43,602 nt of DNA from Acidilobaceae archaeon (GCA_027051095.1 JALUAM010000045.1:1-43602); one strand, 5' to 3'; counted from the first letter of the stretch, positions 10,951 to 20,447 are shown. A program made the numbers and translations. The notes: a model not told the origin generated them from the sequence alone.

Positions 10951-12330
10951 TTAGCCTCTCTTTAGGACCTTCATTAAAGCCTCATAGTATAGTGCCACTA
11001 CGGACAACGCAATTAATATGAGGCCCGGCTCTATCAGGGCTTTCACCCATAGATTATCGTAAGGGTTAAGCGTGTACTCACCGGGACTGGATGCCGCGAA
11101 ATATAGTATGTACCCGGCGCCGGATAGTAGCAACCCCGCCATTGAACCCCATATTATTACTAGTGATAGCCTGCCCCTAACTAGTAACGCTGCAGCTGCT
11201 ATCAATGCTACGCCCCACACGGCCACGAGATAGTGCCAGTGCCCTATGTTGAATGCCAGCTCCGCCCAGTCCCATTGAGGGCTGCGGAACTCTGGGTCGA
11301 AGAATATTGTGGGCTTCCTGAGGCTCATGGCAATTACAGCGCCGGGAGCTGCAACGAAGAGCCATATGAAAGCATTGCCTAACCTCGAAGCCCAGACTAG
11401 CGACCATCTAAGCGGGTCCGACCTCGGAGCCACTGCTATCATTGAGAGCAGCATAGTCGACGATATCAGGGCTAGAGCCGCGGGAGTTATCACCAGGTGC
11501 GCTCTACCCCCTAGGAACCACACCGAGTAGCTCGCCAGCGACATTATGACCGTCGAGGGCGCTATCACCCATTGCAGGATCCTCGCCAGGCGCCCCGCCC
11601 TGAACTCCATGAGGCCTGCTAGGGCTACAAACGCTAGCGCGAGAGAGGTAGCTATCATGGCGTGTTGGTGGCCCGTCCATGCCCTCCATAGCTCGTTCTC
11701 CTCAGCCCAGTCAGGATTGAACCTCGAATCTATGACTGCCTTCCTGAACTCTAGCGACTCCTCCTCACTCATATAATGGGCCCCCACATAGCCTCCTATA
11801 GCGCCTCCTATCAATAGTAGGACCCCGCAGGCCAGCGCTGCCCACTCCAGGGGCTTCGAGGGCCTTGCCTCTGCGACGGCCAGCACGCCGGCAGCAAATG
11901 TGAACGCTAGGCCCCCTATAAAGAGGCCGTGCCACTGGGGCTCGTGGTTCACGTAAGCATAGGCTACTGCGCCGATAGCCGTTGTAGCGGCTCCTATACC
12001 GGCTAGCTTGAGCACGGCGTCCCAGTTTCTCACGGCGGCCGGATACACTGCTGAGAGTACCGCCAACGTACCGTATAATAGGGCTATGAACAGCGCGTGG
12101 TAGTAATGAGCTATCCTGCCCAGGTACTCTAGGGCCGCCCCAAGCGAGGGGTTTATGATCTCGAATTTCCCGTCTACTAGCCTAGTCCCTTCAAGCTCGC
12201 CTATGCCTAAGGCGTCCCTTACAGGCTTAAGCGGCGGCGAGAGCAGGGAACCCCAGCCTAACAGGAATGCCAGTATAGTTAACGCTGCAAGGCCGTGAAC
12301 CAGAGCCCTTCTCACATGATCCTCAGCCAC
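10951..12330 (-). CDS. polytopic membrane protein (about 12 TM) with histidine motifs in helices; possible divergent haem/copper-binding protein
   Basis: 459 aa; motifs AHYYHALF, NHEPQWHGLF, TGHQHAMIA, GGRAHLVI, NIGHWHYLVAVW in predicted TM segments. Confidence 0.6.
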   Translation of the reverse strand: MAEDHVRRALVHGLAALTILAFLLGWGSLLSPPLKPVRDALGIGELEGTRLVDGKFEIINPSLGAALEYLGRIAHYYHALFIALLYGTLAVLSAVYPAAVRNWDAVLKLAGIGAATTAIGAVAYAYVNHEPQWHGLFIGGLAFTFAAGVLAVAEARPSKPLEWAALACGVLLLIGGAIGGYVGAHYMSEEESLEFRKAVIDSRFNPDWAEENELWRAWTGHQHAMIATSLALAFVALAGLMEFRAGRLARILQWVIAPSTVIMSLASYSVWFLGGRAHLVITPAALALISSTMLLSMIAVAPRSDPLRWSLVWASRLGNAFIWLFVAAPGAVIAMSLRKPTIFFDPEFRSPQWDWAELAFNIGHWHYLVAVWGVALIAAAALLVRGRLSLVIIWGSMAGLLLSGAGYILYFAASSPGEYTLNPYDNLWVKALIEPGLILIALSVVALYYEALMKVLKRG

Positions 12331-12943
12331 TGCGCCTCCCCTCCAGGCCGTTAGACGCGTAGAAGCCTGCTGCCAGCAGCAGAGCCGATAGTGACAGCAC
12401 AGGATAGAGCGCGATGCTTACGAGCCGTGTAGCCGCCTCAACGCCAGCCTGGGAGAGTGCAAGCGAGACGCCGCCTACAGAAATCACGAAGCCGCCCAGC
12501 GACACGAGAAGAGCCCATCTGCTAGCCCCGAGCCTCAGGTAATAATAGGCTGGGCCCGCCACCAGTATTAGACCCGAAATAGAGTGTAATATGCCGTGAG
12601 AGGCGCCCCTCAGCGCCTCCAAGCCCCAGGCATAGCCCAGGGCTATACCCAGGATTAAGACCGCGTAGATAAGGGCCAGGTACCTCCACCATCTAGACCT
12701 AGCCGCGACCACAGCCAAGGACAGCAAGGCGGGGTATAGGCTGCCCACGACTCCAGCGTACTTGTACTCTAAGACTTCTACCCCCTTTACTAGCAATAGC
12801 AGCGCGACCACAGCAAATACAGCGCCCCCCGCGCTCCATAGAATCGCCGCCGCGCTCCTCCTGCTCCAAGCCCTGGCTAGACCGCTGGCAACGAGCACTA
12901 CTCCCGACAGGAGGACCACAAACCCCCACATAGTTTGCACCAT
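12323..12943 (-). CDS. polytopic membrane protein (about 6-7 TM), translationally coupled to the 459-aa protein
   Basis: 206 aa; overlaps the downstream gene by 8 bp; GASHGILHSISG within a TM segment. Confidence 0.6.
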   Translation of the reverse strand: MVQTMWGFVVLLSGVVLVASGLARAWSRRSAAAILWSAGGAVFAVVALLLLVKGVEVLEYKYAGVVGSLYPALLSLAVVAARSRWWRYLALIYAVLILGIALGYAWGLEALRGASHGILHSISGLILVAGPAYYYLRLGASRWALLVSLGGFVISVGGVSLALSQAGVEAATRLVSIALYPVLSLSALLLAAGFYASNGLEGRRSG

Positions 12944-13057
12944 TAAATAAATATTTCAATATGAGGATTTAGTTCTATCGTGCTTAATATGGTATGACGA
13001 TTTTCTTTGACATATTCAAACAAATAAACGGGCTCGAGAGCACCATTATTCTGCTAC

Positions 13058-14083
13058 TTAGCTACGCTTGACCTCAAGAACCTTCACGTCGACCCTGTAA
13101 ACCCCTACCCCCGGCGCATAATCGAGAACCAGCCTGCACCCTTCATCCTCGACACGACAGCATCTCGAGAAAGCTTCTAGCGCCTCATCTACCGCTTCGA
13201 GACAGCTCAAGGTCACAGTATAATAGTGTATAGTGCCTGAAGGCCTCACAAGCCTGCAGGCAGCCCAGGCAAACCACCTAGAAGCAGTAGGATGGTTCAT
13301 TATAATCCTTGTGAACGCCCTGTCTAGGACCTCGGGTAGTAACGACGCGTCAGCCCATAACACGTTTACTTTGCCTTTAAGCCTCCTCTTATTGCGTCTT
13401 AAATTGCGGGTTAGATACATTACCGCGGAGGGGTTTATGTCCGACGCTACTATAGACGCCTCTCTGAGGGCCGCTATGTGGACTGTAAAGCCGCCGACAC
13501 CACTGAACATGTCTAGAACGCGTTCGCCGTTGCTCACATACTCGGCTATGACTCTATGCTCGTTAGCCAGCCTGGGGTTAAAGTAGACCCGGGCTATGTC
13601 TACCTCGAATTCGAGGCCGAACTCCTTATGTATAGTCCAGGTCCTTTTCTCTCCCGCAAGATGAATAAGCCTTTGGACCCGCCACTCCCCCTCAGTGATC
13701 TCCTTAAGCCACACGCCTCGCACGTTGCTCATCTCCTCGACTAGCACTTTGGCCGCTTCTTTATACTCGTCTATGCCTGGACCCTCCGCTCGTTTGCTGA
13801 ACACTGCCAAATCGCCTATCAAGTGGTAGCCGCTTATCCCCTTAACCCCCGCTTCAGCTAAGCTCTTAGGCCTCTTCCTCCGAGGGAACTTAGCCTCGCA
13901 GGCCTTTGAGCTTATTCCATGCTCCCTCAGAGCCTTCACGGCCTCGCTAGAAACCGATACAGGTATGTAGACTAGACCCCCCTCTTTGACAGTCTTATAA
14001 TTCGTGTCTAGAAGCGACAGTTTTCTAAGCAGCTTTATAGCCTCCCCTGCCTTTTTAGCTTCGACCGCAACACATTCAACCAT
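13058..14083 (-). CDS. trm5: Trm5/Tyw2-family tRNA methyltransferase
   Basis: EHRVIAEYVSNGERVLDMFSGVGGFTVHIA, ASDINPSAVMYLTRNLRRN, MNHPTASRWF. Probable start MVECVAVEAKK. Confidence 0.88.
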   Translation of the reverse strand: MVECVAVEAKKAGEAIKLLRKLSLLDTNYKTVKEGGLVYIPVSVSSEAVKALREHGISSKACEAKFPRRKRPKSLAEAGVKGISGYHLIGDLAVFSKRAEGPGIDEYKEAAKVLVEEMSNVRGVWLKEITEGEWRVQRLIHLAGEKRTWTIHKEFGLEFEVDIARVYFNPRLANEHRVIAEYVSNGERVLDMFSGVGGFTVHIAALREASIVASDINPSAVMYLTRNLRRNKRRLKGKVNVLWADASLLPEVLDRAFTRIIMNHPTASRWFAWAACRLVRPSGTIHYYTVTLSCLEAVDEALEAFSRCCRVEDEGCRLVLDYAPGVGVYRVDVKVLEVKRS

Positions 14084-14185
14084 AAACGACACCCTAGCTG
14101 CCTCCCGCAGGGAATGCCTAGAGGCTGCCGATCCCACATCTATACTATATCGACGTGCTAAATCGGTGATCCGCGGGTGCAGGGT

Positions 14186-15031
14186 ATGGGGGACAATGTG
14201 ATAGGGCTCGTAGTCAAGCGTGGTAGTAACCTCGCCGAGGAGACGGCTTCCAAGATAGTCAAGCTGTTGGAAGAGAACGGCTACGATATAGTAGTCGACG
14301 TTACTGTCGACGCCCCAAGCCTGCAGGGGTACAAGAGGTTTGACATATCTGAGTGGAGCCCGGACAAGGTTATAGTTGTGGGCGGTGATGGGACTCTGCT
14401 TAGGACCTTTCTAAGGCTCGGCGAGAGGAGTAGCCCCGTATTCATGACTGTTAAGGCAGGCAAGAGGGGCTTTCTACTCGATGTCGAGAGGTACGAGGTC
14501 GAGGAGAGGCTGAGGGATTTCATAGAGGGCCGTTACAAGGTTTACACTTATACGCGCTTCACAGTATATCTTAACGGCGAGAAGAAGGGATGCATATTCA
14601 ACGATGCCGTCGTAATAGCTAAGCACGCTAAGATGGCCAGGCTTCAAGTTCAGATAGACGGCGAAATCGCCATGAACATAGACGGCGACGGAGTCATAAT
14701 AGCCTCGACAGCGGGCAGCACGGCCTACAGTCTAAGCGCGGGCGGCCCCATAATCGACCCGAGGCTGGACGTCCTAGTAGTGAATCCCTTAAACCCTGTC
14801 CAGCTCTATCTAAGGCCTATAGTGATTCCGTCCAGCAGCACGGTAATGGTCAACGTCAGTCCTCAGAGCAATGAGATGATAATAAGCCTTGACGGCCAGA
14901 TAATCTTCGAGGTACCCCCGGGTAGCAACATAGTAGTGTCTAGGTGCGAAAGCCCGATACGCATTGCAAGGTTCAAATGGTGGGAGATGTACTATGAAAG
15001 GCTCTACACGAGGCTCATCACGTACTGGTAG
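14186..15031 (+). CDS. nadK: NAD kinase
   Basis: VVGGDGTLLRTF, INDAVV-like FNDAVVIAKH, GDGVIIASTAGSTAYSLSAGGPI. Confidence 0.94.
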   Translation: MGDNVIGLVVKRGSNLAEETASKIVKLLEENGYDIVVDVTVDAPSLQGYKRFDISEWSPDKVIVVGGDGTLLRTFLRLGERSSPVFMTVKAGKRGFLLDVERYEVEERLRDFIEGRYKVYTYTRFTVYLNGEKKGCIFNDAVVIAKHAKMARLQVQIDGEIAMNIDGDGVIIASTAGSTAYSLSAGGPIIDPRLDVLVVNPLNPVQLYLRPIVIPSSSTVMVNVSPQSNEMIISLDGQIIFEVPPGSNIVVSRCESPIRIARFKWWEMYYERLYTRLITYW

Positions 15032-15425
15032 CAGCTGCGTCGCTTTTGTAGCCGATACCGGAGCCTTCATAACCGGCAAGGTACTAGCCCTGCCACCACC
15101 AATCTATACAACCCCCTCTGTGATCGACGAGGTTAAAGATGAGAGGAGCCGCGAAATCCTTGAAACAGCTGTCTCCAGCGGGAAGGTGTCTGTAGAGGAA
15201 CCTGACGAGGCTTACATAGAGGAGGCTAGGTCCTCCGCGAAGGTCGGCGGGGTTCTGGGTAGGCTGAGCAGGGCTGATCTAGAGGTTCTGGCCCTAGCTT
15301 TAAAGCTATCAGGCGAGGGGTGTAGAGTCTACGTTGTAACAGACGACTACGCCCTCCAACGGGCAGCCTCTAAGGCCGGGCTCGAGGTGGTAAGGCTGAG
15401 GTATAGGGGCACGGTTAGGGCTTAA
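14994..15425 (+). CDS. Nob1-like PIN-domain endoribonuclease without Zn ribbon
   Basis: VADTGAFITG, PSVIDEVKD, LSRADLEVLALAL, VVTDDYALQRAASKAGL supply the four acidic PIN positions; protein ends before any CxxC ribbon. Confidence 0.78.
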   Translation: MKGSTRGSSRTGSSCVAFVADTGAFITGKVLALPPPIYTTPSVIDEVKDERSREILETAVSSGKVSVEEPDEAYIEEARSSAKVGGVLGRLSRADLEVLALALKLSGEGCRVYVVTDDYALQRAASKAGLEVVRLRYRGTVRA

Positions 15426-16569
15426 CTAGTAGAGCTAGGAAGAACCCCGGCGTCCCAGACCTATGTGGTGCCCACCTCCAGCCCAGCCCAGTACTCCAGC
15501 CCCTTGAAGGCTTCACGCCCCACTCCCAGTGAAGCTCGAATCCTAGCTCCAGCGCCCTTTCAACTATAAACTCGTTCTCTAGAGAGGTAAGCGTGCACGT
15601 AGAGTAGGCTAGCAGCCCCCCACGCTTCAACAGCCTCCACGCCTCTTCTACGAACGACCACTGGTACCTACTCGCGGCAACTGCCTCCCTCAGCCTCTTC
15701 CTGTCGTAGACCTTAGGCACCACGCCTATGTTGGTGCAAGGAGGATCCACTATGACGGCGTCGGCCTTAGACTCGAGGCTAGGATAGAGCTTGGTGAGCC
15801 TCCTAGAGTCAGCCCCCACTACTTTAACCCAGTCCATGCCGAGCTTGTGAAGGTTCTCACGCAGCTTTTCCACCTTGCTAGGCCTATCTACGGCTATGAT
15901 CCTCGAGCCCCTACCAGCTAGCTGGGCTACGTGGCTAACCTTGCCTCCAGGGGCAGCGGTTAGATCCACTATAAGCCAGTTCGGCCTAGGCGATAGAGCC
16001 CTCGCAACGTACATCGAAGTGACACTTTGCCCGTAGATGTAGCCCTCTTCCCAGCCCGGGAGGTCTCTCACCCGGGGCGCCCTGTAAATAGGCTTAGTAT
16101 TTCTGACTACGAGGCCCTGCCCCCTCTCCCTCGCCTCCCTCCACGAAATCACTGCCACGCCACCGCCCACCACTATCCCGTTAGGAGCGACTATGTAGAC
16201 CTCGTCCCCCGCCTCAAAGTCCTCAGCGTCCACTATGCCCGGAGCGTAGAGGTCGCTTCCCATTAAAACCGACTCGGCCGCAAACTTGTCGGCAACCACC
16301 CTTTTACCCTTAAACTCCCAGTGCAGAGGCCCCTCCACAGGGTGCCATATAGCTTCCGGTATATCCTCGTCTACGTGGAACTCCAGCCCTTTATCTCTCA
16401 GAAGCTTCAAGTAGCTCTCCACGCTTATCTTGAGCGTATTGACCCTGACGTAGAGCCTAGGCGGGGGCTTCTGCAGACTCGATATTAGCTCGCAGAGGGG
16501 GCCTGAAGATGCGTCTAGGTCCTCGGCAAGCCCTGGATCATAGTCTATGTGGGATCCGCAGAGTCTCAA
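15415..16569 (-). CDS. RsmB/NOP2/Sun-type RNA m5C methyltransferase with internal PUA-like domain
   Basis: DLTAAPGGKVSHVAQL, VDPPCTNIGV, YSTCTLTSLENE; PUA-like segment KRVVADKFAAESVLMGSDLYAPGIV. Confidence 0.9.
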   Translation of the reverse strand: MRLCGSHIDYDPGLAEDLDASSGPLCELISSLQKPPPRLYVRVNTLKISVESYLKLLRDKGLEFHVDEDIPEAIWHPVEGPLHWEFKGKRVVADKFAAESVLMGSDLYAPGIVDAEDFEAGDEVYIVAPNGIVVGGGVAVISWREARERGQGLVVRNTKPIYRAPRVRDLPGWEEGYIYGQSVTSMYVARALSPRPNWLIVDLTAAPGGKVSHVAQLAGRGSRIIAVDRPSKVEKLRENLHKLGMDWVKVVGADSRRLTKLYPSLESKADAVIVDPPCTNIGVVPKVYDRKRLREAVAASRYQWSFVEEAWRLLKRGGLLAYSTCTLTSLENEFIVERALELGFELHWEWGVKPSRGWSTGLGWRWAPHRSGTPGFFLALLVKP

Positions 16570-16682
16570 GGCCCCCAGCGGTCACCCCATTGACCCTACA
16601 TCCCCAGCCCCTCGCGGGGCTTCAGCCTATGTCGGCCCGTTCATCCCAACGCCTCATTCTAGGATTTAAGGGGATAAAGGTT

Positions 16683-16766
16683 GCGGCTCGGCAAACCCCG
16701 ACTTCGCTTCACCGCCCCGCAGGTTTAGGGCGGGGCTCCGTCTTGCCGGGTTCCCGTCATCGCCGC
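16683..16766 (-). ncRNA. candidate box C/D-like sRNA with dual k-turns (locus 1)
   Basis: Minus strand: GCGGC-GAT-GACGG-GAACCCGGCAAGA-CGGA-GCCCCGC-CCTAAACCT-GCGGGGC-GGT-GAAGC-GAAGTCGGGGTTTG-CCGA-GCCGC. Terminal 5-bp stem and internal 7-bp hairpin each sit next to a 3-nt bulge plus tandem GA/GA. Confidence 0.65.
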
Positions 16767-16844
16767 TCTTCTAGTGAGAGAGTTGCCCCGGATAAGGCTT
16801 CGACGCGCCCTCTATTTAGATCGGAGCTCGGGGGAGGTGTAGAC

Positions 16845-18668
16845 GTGGGCTCCGGCGACCTAGAGTTTAGGCATGTAGCCGAGACGTTCGCAGCGCTCGA
16901 GAGAGTATCGTCTAGAACTCAGATGGCAGTAGTCCTGGCTAAGTTGTTCAAGAGAACGCCGCCTCAGGTAATAGACAAGGTAGTCTACCTTCTGCAAGGG
17001 AGGCTTCTGCCTGACTGGAAGGGCGCGCCAGAGCTGGGCGTTGGCGAGAAGCTCCTGGTCAAGGCTATAGCCCAGGCTTACAGGGTAAGCGAGTCCCGCG
17101 TCGAGAAGATGTTTAAGGCCCTCGGCGACCTAGGCTCCGTGGCTGAGAAGCTGGCGGAGGAGTCTAAGTCTAAAATGTCGAGGGGGGCGGGCCTCCTAGC
17201 TTTCATGGGCTCCCAGCAGGCCGGCCTCACAGTATCCAGGGTATACAACGACCTCCTAAGAGTAGCCTATGCACAGGGCGAGGGTAGCCGCGACATAAAG
17301 CTTAAGATAGTAGCTGGGCTCCTAGTCGACGCTACACCCCTAGAAGCCAAATATATAGTTAGGTTTATAGAGGGTAGGCTCAGGCTGGGCGTGGGCGATG
17401 CAACTATACTGGACGCCCTTGCACTCGCCTTTGGAGGAGGATCCCACAGCAGGCCCGTGATAGAGAGAGCCTACAACCTTAGGGCGGACCTAGGCTACAT
17501 AGCTAGGCTTGTCGCTGAGAAGGGCGTCGACAGCGTTAAGGGGATAAAGCCTGAGGTGGGAGTTCCCGTTAGGCCCATGCTAGCCGAGAGAGGCAAGGAC
17601 CCCGCCGAGGTCCTGCGGAAAGTTGGAGGCACCGCGCTAGCAGAATACAAGTACGACGGCGAGAGAGCCCAGATACACAAGGCCGGCGACAAGATTATAA
17701 TATACTCCAGGCGCCTGGAGAATATAACCCACATGTACCCGGATGTAGTGGAGATGGCTAGAAAGGGTATCAAGGCTGAGAGGGCGATCGTCGAGGGAGA
17801 GATAGTAGCCATAGACCCCGACACGGGCGAGCTAAGGCCCTTCCAGGTCCTCATGCACAGGAAGAGGAAACACGACATAATAAAGGTCATGAAGGAGGTC
17901 CCCGTGGCCGTCTACCTCTTCGACGCTATATACGTTGACGGCGAGGACCTAACGCAAAAGCCGCTACCCGAGAGGAGGAAAATCCTAGAGTCTATCATAG
18001 AGGAGAGTGATAACTGGAAGATAGCCAAGTACATTATAACCAGCGACGCCGAGCAGCTATGGAAGTTCTTCCTAGAAGCTATTGAGGAGGGAGCGGAGGG
18101 CATAATGATCAAAGCGCTACACAGGGAAAGCTACTATACCGCGGGGGTGAGAGGCTGGCTGTGGGTGAAGCTCAAGAGGGACTATAAGAGCGAGATGACT
18201 GACACCGTAGACTTAGTCGTGGTCGGGGCATTCTACGGTAAGGGGAAGAGGGGAGGCAAGCTGAGCAGCCTCCTAATGGCCGCCTACGACCCCGACAGGG
18301 ATATATTCGTCACAGTCTGCAAGGTCGCCACAGGCTTCACAGACGAGGAGCTGGATAAGATGAACGAGATGCTCAAGAGGTACATAATACCCAGGCGCCA
18401 TCCCAGGGTTGAATCAAAGCTTGAGCCCGACGTGTGGGTCGAGCCTGCTCTCGTAGCCGAGGTCCTAGGCGCTGAGCTCACCCTCTCCCCAATGCATACA
18501 TGCTGCATGGGCGCGATAAGGCCCGGTGTAGGCATAAGCATAAGGTTCCCGCGCTTCATAAGGTGGAGGGACGATAAAAGGCCCGAAGACGCCACCACAA
18601 CCAAGGAGCTAATAGAAATGTATAAGAGGCAGTTGAGGAGGCTTGAGGAGGCCCCTGTTGAGACGTGA
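16845..18668 (+). CDS. lig: ATP-dependent DNA ligase
   Basis: EYKYDGERAQIHK active-site lysine motif, VEGEIVAID, EGIMIKAL, GWLWVKLKRDY. Start GTG at 16845 after GGAGGTG; the track's upstream extension runs through locus 1. Confidence 0.94.
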   Translation: MGSGDLEFRHVAETFAALERVSSRTQMAVVLAKLFKRTPPQVIDKVVYLLQGRLLPDWKGAPELGVGEKLLVKAIAQAYRVSESRVEKMFKALGDLGSVAEKLAEESKSKMSRGAGLLAFMGSQQAGLTVSRVYNDLLRVAYAQGEGSRDIKLKIVAGLLVDATPLEAKYIVRFIEGRLRLGVGDATILDALALAFGGGSHSRPVIERAYNLRADLGYIARLVAEKGVDSVKGIKPEVGVPVRPMLAERGKDPAEVLRKVGGTALAEYKYDGERAQIHKAGDKIIIYSRRLENITHMYPDVVEMARKGIKAERAIVEGEIVAIDPDTGELRPFQVLMHRKRKHDIIKVMKEVPVAVYLFDAIYVDGEDLTQKPLPERRKILESIIEESDNWKIAKYIITSDAEQLWKFFLEAIEEGAEGIMIKALHRESYYTAGVRGWLWVKLKRDYKSEMTDTVDLVVVGAFYGKGKRGGKLSSLLMAAYDPDRDIFVTVCKVATGFTDEELDKMNEMLKRYIIPRRHPRVESKLEPDVWVEPALVAEVLGAELTLSPMHTCCMGAIRPGVGISIRFPRFIRWRDDKRPEDATTTKELIEMYKRQLRRLEEAPVET

Positions 18669-18972
18669 AGCCTGCTGGAGAAGACTCGTTAGAAGAGAGA
18701 TAGAACGGCTAATCTCGTTTTCTAGAAGCCTGGCGAGGGAGGGGCGGCTAGACGAAGCCCGGATCGCCGCTCTGCAGGCCCTTGAGATCTCTAAGTCGAC
18801 ACGAGTCAAGATGCCTAGGAGGCTGAAGAGGTGGATATGCAAGAACTGCTACTTGCCGCTCATACCGGGCGTGACGGCTGGGGTTAGGCTTAGGAGCCAA
18901 GGTGGCATGTCGTATCTCGTAGTCACCTGTAGAGGGTGCGGTTGGATCAGGAGGTTTCCTTACAAGCGCTAG
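18643..18972 (+). CDS. rnp4: RNase P protein component 4 (Rpp21/Rpr2)
   Basis: 109 aa; CKNCYLPLIPG...VVTCRGCGWIRRFPYK zinc ribbon. Confidence 0.88.
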   Translation: MRRPLLRREACWRRLVRREIERLISFSRSLAREGRLDEARIAALQALEISKSTRVKMPRRLKRWICKNCYLPLIPGVTAGVRLRSQGGMSYLVVTCRGCGWIRRFPYKR

Positions 18973-18980
18973 CGTGGCAG

Positions 18981-18997
18981 CGTGTCGCCGCGACACG
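18981..18997. other. perfect 7-bp inverted repeat (CGTGTCG-CCG-CGACACG)
   Basis: Read directly in the intergenic gap between rnp4 and the CRM gene. Confidence 0.6.
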
Positions 18998-19055
18998 TGA
19001 GATCGCGTAAATCCAACACGAAAATAATCTATAGAAGGCGGCGGATGCCTAAGCT

Positions 19056-19358
19056 GTGGGGTGGGTCATAAGGTTGAGTGAGAGTCTAAAGGAGAGGGTT
19101 AAGCGTGCCCACCACGAGAGGGCGGACGTGATTATAGGTAAGAAGGGCGTTACGGAGGAAGTCTTGAAGGAGATAGATAGAAGATTGGAGTTAAAGGAGG
19201 TTGTAAAGGTTAAGATGCTGAGAACGGCTGTCATGAAGGAGGGTGCCGATAGAAGGGAGATAGCGCGTAAAGTTGCAGAAGCTCTAGGAGCTAAGCTCAT
19301 GGGTGTGAGGGGCAGGACCTTCGTTCTATACAGGCCTAGAAGGAAGAGGGAGGGTTAA
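19056..19358 (+). CDS. YhbY/CRM-domain RNA-binding protein
   Basis: 100 aa; VIIGKKGVTEEVLKEIDRRLELKEVVKVKM...GVRGRTFVLYRP. Confidence 0.85.
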   Translation: MGWVIRLSESLKERVKRAHHERADVIIGKKGVTEEVLKEIDRRLELKEVVKVKMLRTAVMKEGADRREIARKVAEALGAKLMGVRGRTFVLYRPRRKREG

Positions 19359-19402
19359 AGGCTCTCGTGTGGACTCGTTGAGTAGCCGGGGGGCTAGGAG
19401 CT

Positions 19403-19864
19403 ATGGTTAACGCCTTGGAGGTCCCTGCTGACCTGCTGATAAAGCGTGTCGCGGAGAAGCTGAAGAAGGATTACCCTCAGATTAAGCCGCCTGTATGGGC
19501 CTACTTCGCTAAGACAGGCGTCCATAAGGAGAGGCCGCCGGAGGACAAGGACTGGTGGTATATAAGGGCGGCGAGCATGCTCAGGAAGATGTATAAGAGC
19601 GGCGAGCCTATCGGCATAGAGACCTTTAGGGTTATCTATGGCGGAAGGCAGAATAGGGGTGTTGCCCCCGAGAAGTTCAGGAAGGGCTCGGGCAGCGTTG
19701 TGAGGAAGATACTTCAACAGTTGGAGCAGGCAGGGCTCGTCAAGAAGGTGCCCGGCAAGGGTAGAACTCTCACTCCCGCGGGGAGGAGCCTGCTCGATAG
19801 GACTGCTAAGGAGATAATGGAGGAGCTTGTGAAGGAGAGGCCCGAGCTTGCGAAGTACCTCTAG
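19403..19864 (+). CDS. rps19e: 30S ribosomal protein S19e
   Basis: [56 protein letters not shown]. Confidence 0.96.
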   Translation: MVNALEVPADLLIKRVAEKLKKDYPQIKPPVWAYFAKTGVHKERPPEDKDWWYIRAASMLRKMYKSGEPIGIETFRVIYGGRQNRGVAPEKFRKGSGSVVRKILQQLEQAGLVKKVPGKGRTLTPAGRSLLDRTAKEIMEELVKERPELAKYL

Positions 19865-19912
19865 CGCAGGCTCACATATTTAACATTACAGGCGCATTAT
19901 CTCCAGGAGGGG

Positions 19913-20272
19913 GTGACCCAGTTGTCCTACGATATCGAGGATAGAGAACTTGAGGAGATTAGGAGGAGGAAGCTGCTCGAGCTACAGAAGCAGCTAGAGG
20001 AGGAGCAGAAGAGACGCGAGCTAGAAGCTAGAATGGAGGCTGAGAGACAGGCAATCCTAAGGAGGATACTGACTAGTAGAGCACGCGAGAGGCTAGCAAA
20101 CCTGAAGATTGCTAGGCCCGAGCTGGCTAGGGCTGCGGAAGACGCTATAATCCAGCTGGTGCAGGCCGGAAGGCTAGTGCCCCCCGTAGACGACGACCAG
20201 CTTGTAGAGATCTTAATGGAACTTGACAGCGCTAGCAGGAAAGACTTCAGGATTAGGTTTAAGAGGAAGTAG
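19913..20272 (+). CDS. PDCD5/TFAR19-family DNA-binding protein
   Basis: LEEIRRRKLLELQKQLEEEQKRRE...LTSRARERLANLKIARPELA. Confidence 0.92.
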   Translation: MTQLSYDIEDRELEEIRRRKLLELQKQLEEEQKRRELEARMEAERQAILRRILTSRARERLANLKIARPELARAAEDAIIQLVQAGRLVPPVDDDQLVEILMELDSASRKDFRIRFKRK

Positions 20273-20291
20273 GGAGGGGGTGCAGGCTGGG

Positions 20292-20447
20292 ATGGCTCAT
20301 TTCAAGCACGTAGCCAGGAAGTTAAGGCTCGCCAGGGCCCTCAAGGCTAACAGGCCCATACCCATATGGGTAGTTATAAAGACTAGGCGCAGGATAAGGG
20401 TGAACCCTCTGAGGAGGCACTGGAGGAGGAGTAAACTTAAGGTGTGA
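20292..20447 (+). CDS. rpl39e: 50S ribosomal protein L39e
   Basis: MAHFKHVARKLRLARALKANRPIPIWVVIKTRRRIRVNPLRRHWRRSKLKV; begins inside the longer track ORF at 20223. Confidence 0.96.
   Translation: MAHFKHVARKLRLARALKANRPIPIWVVIKTRRRIRVNPLRRHWRRSKLKV

Noticed and set aside
12944-13057. AT-rich gap that might mark a mobile insertion
   Set aside because: No terminal repeats, integrase or direct repeats seen; more simply the promoter region of the membrane operon.
16509-16844. 112-codon N-terminal extension of DNA ligase in the ORF track
   Set aside because: Translation is not ligase-like, it overlaps the divergent methyltransferase start and locus 1 RNA, and a good GTG start with GGAGGTG lies at 16845.
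18981-18997. 7-bp hairpin between rnp4 and CRM gene as an RNA gene
   Set aside because: Too short and lacks flanking structure; could be a terminator or chance palindrome, so listed only as an inverted repeat.
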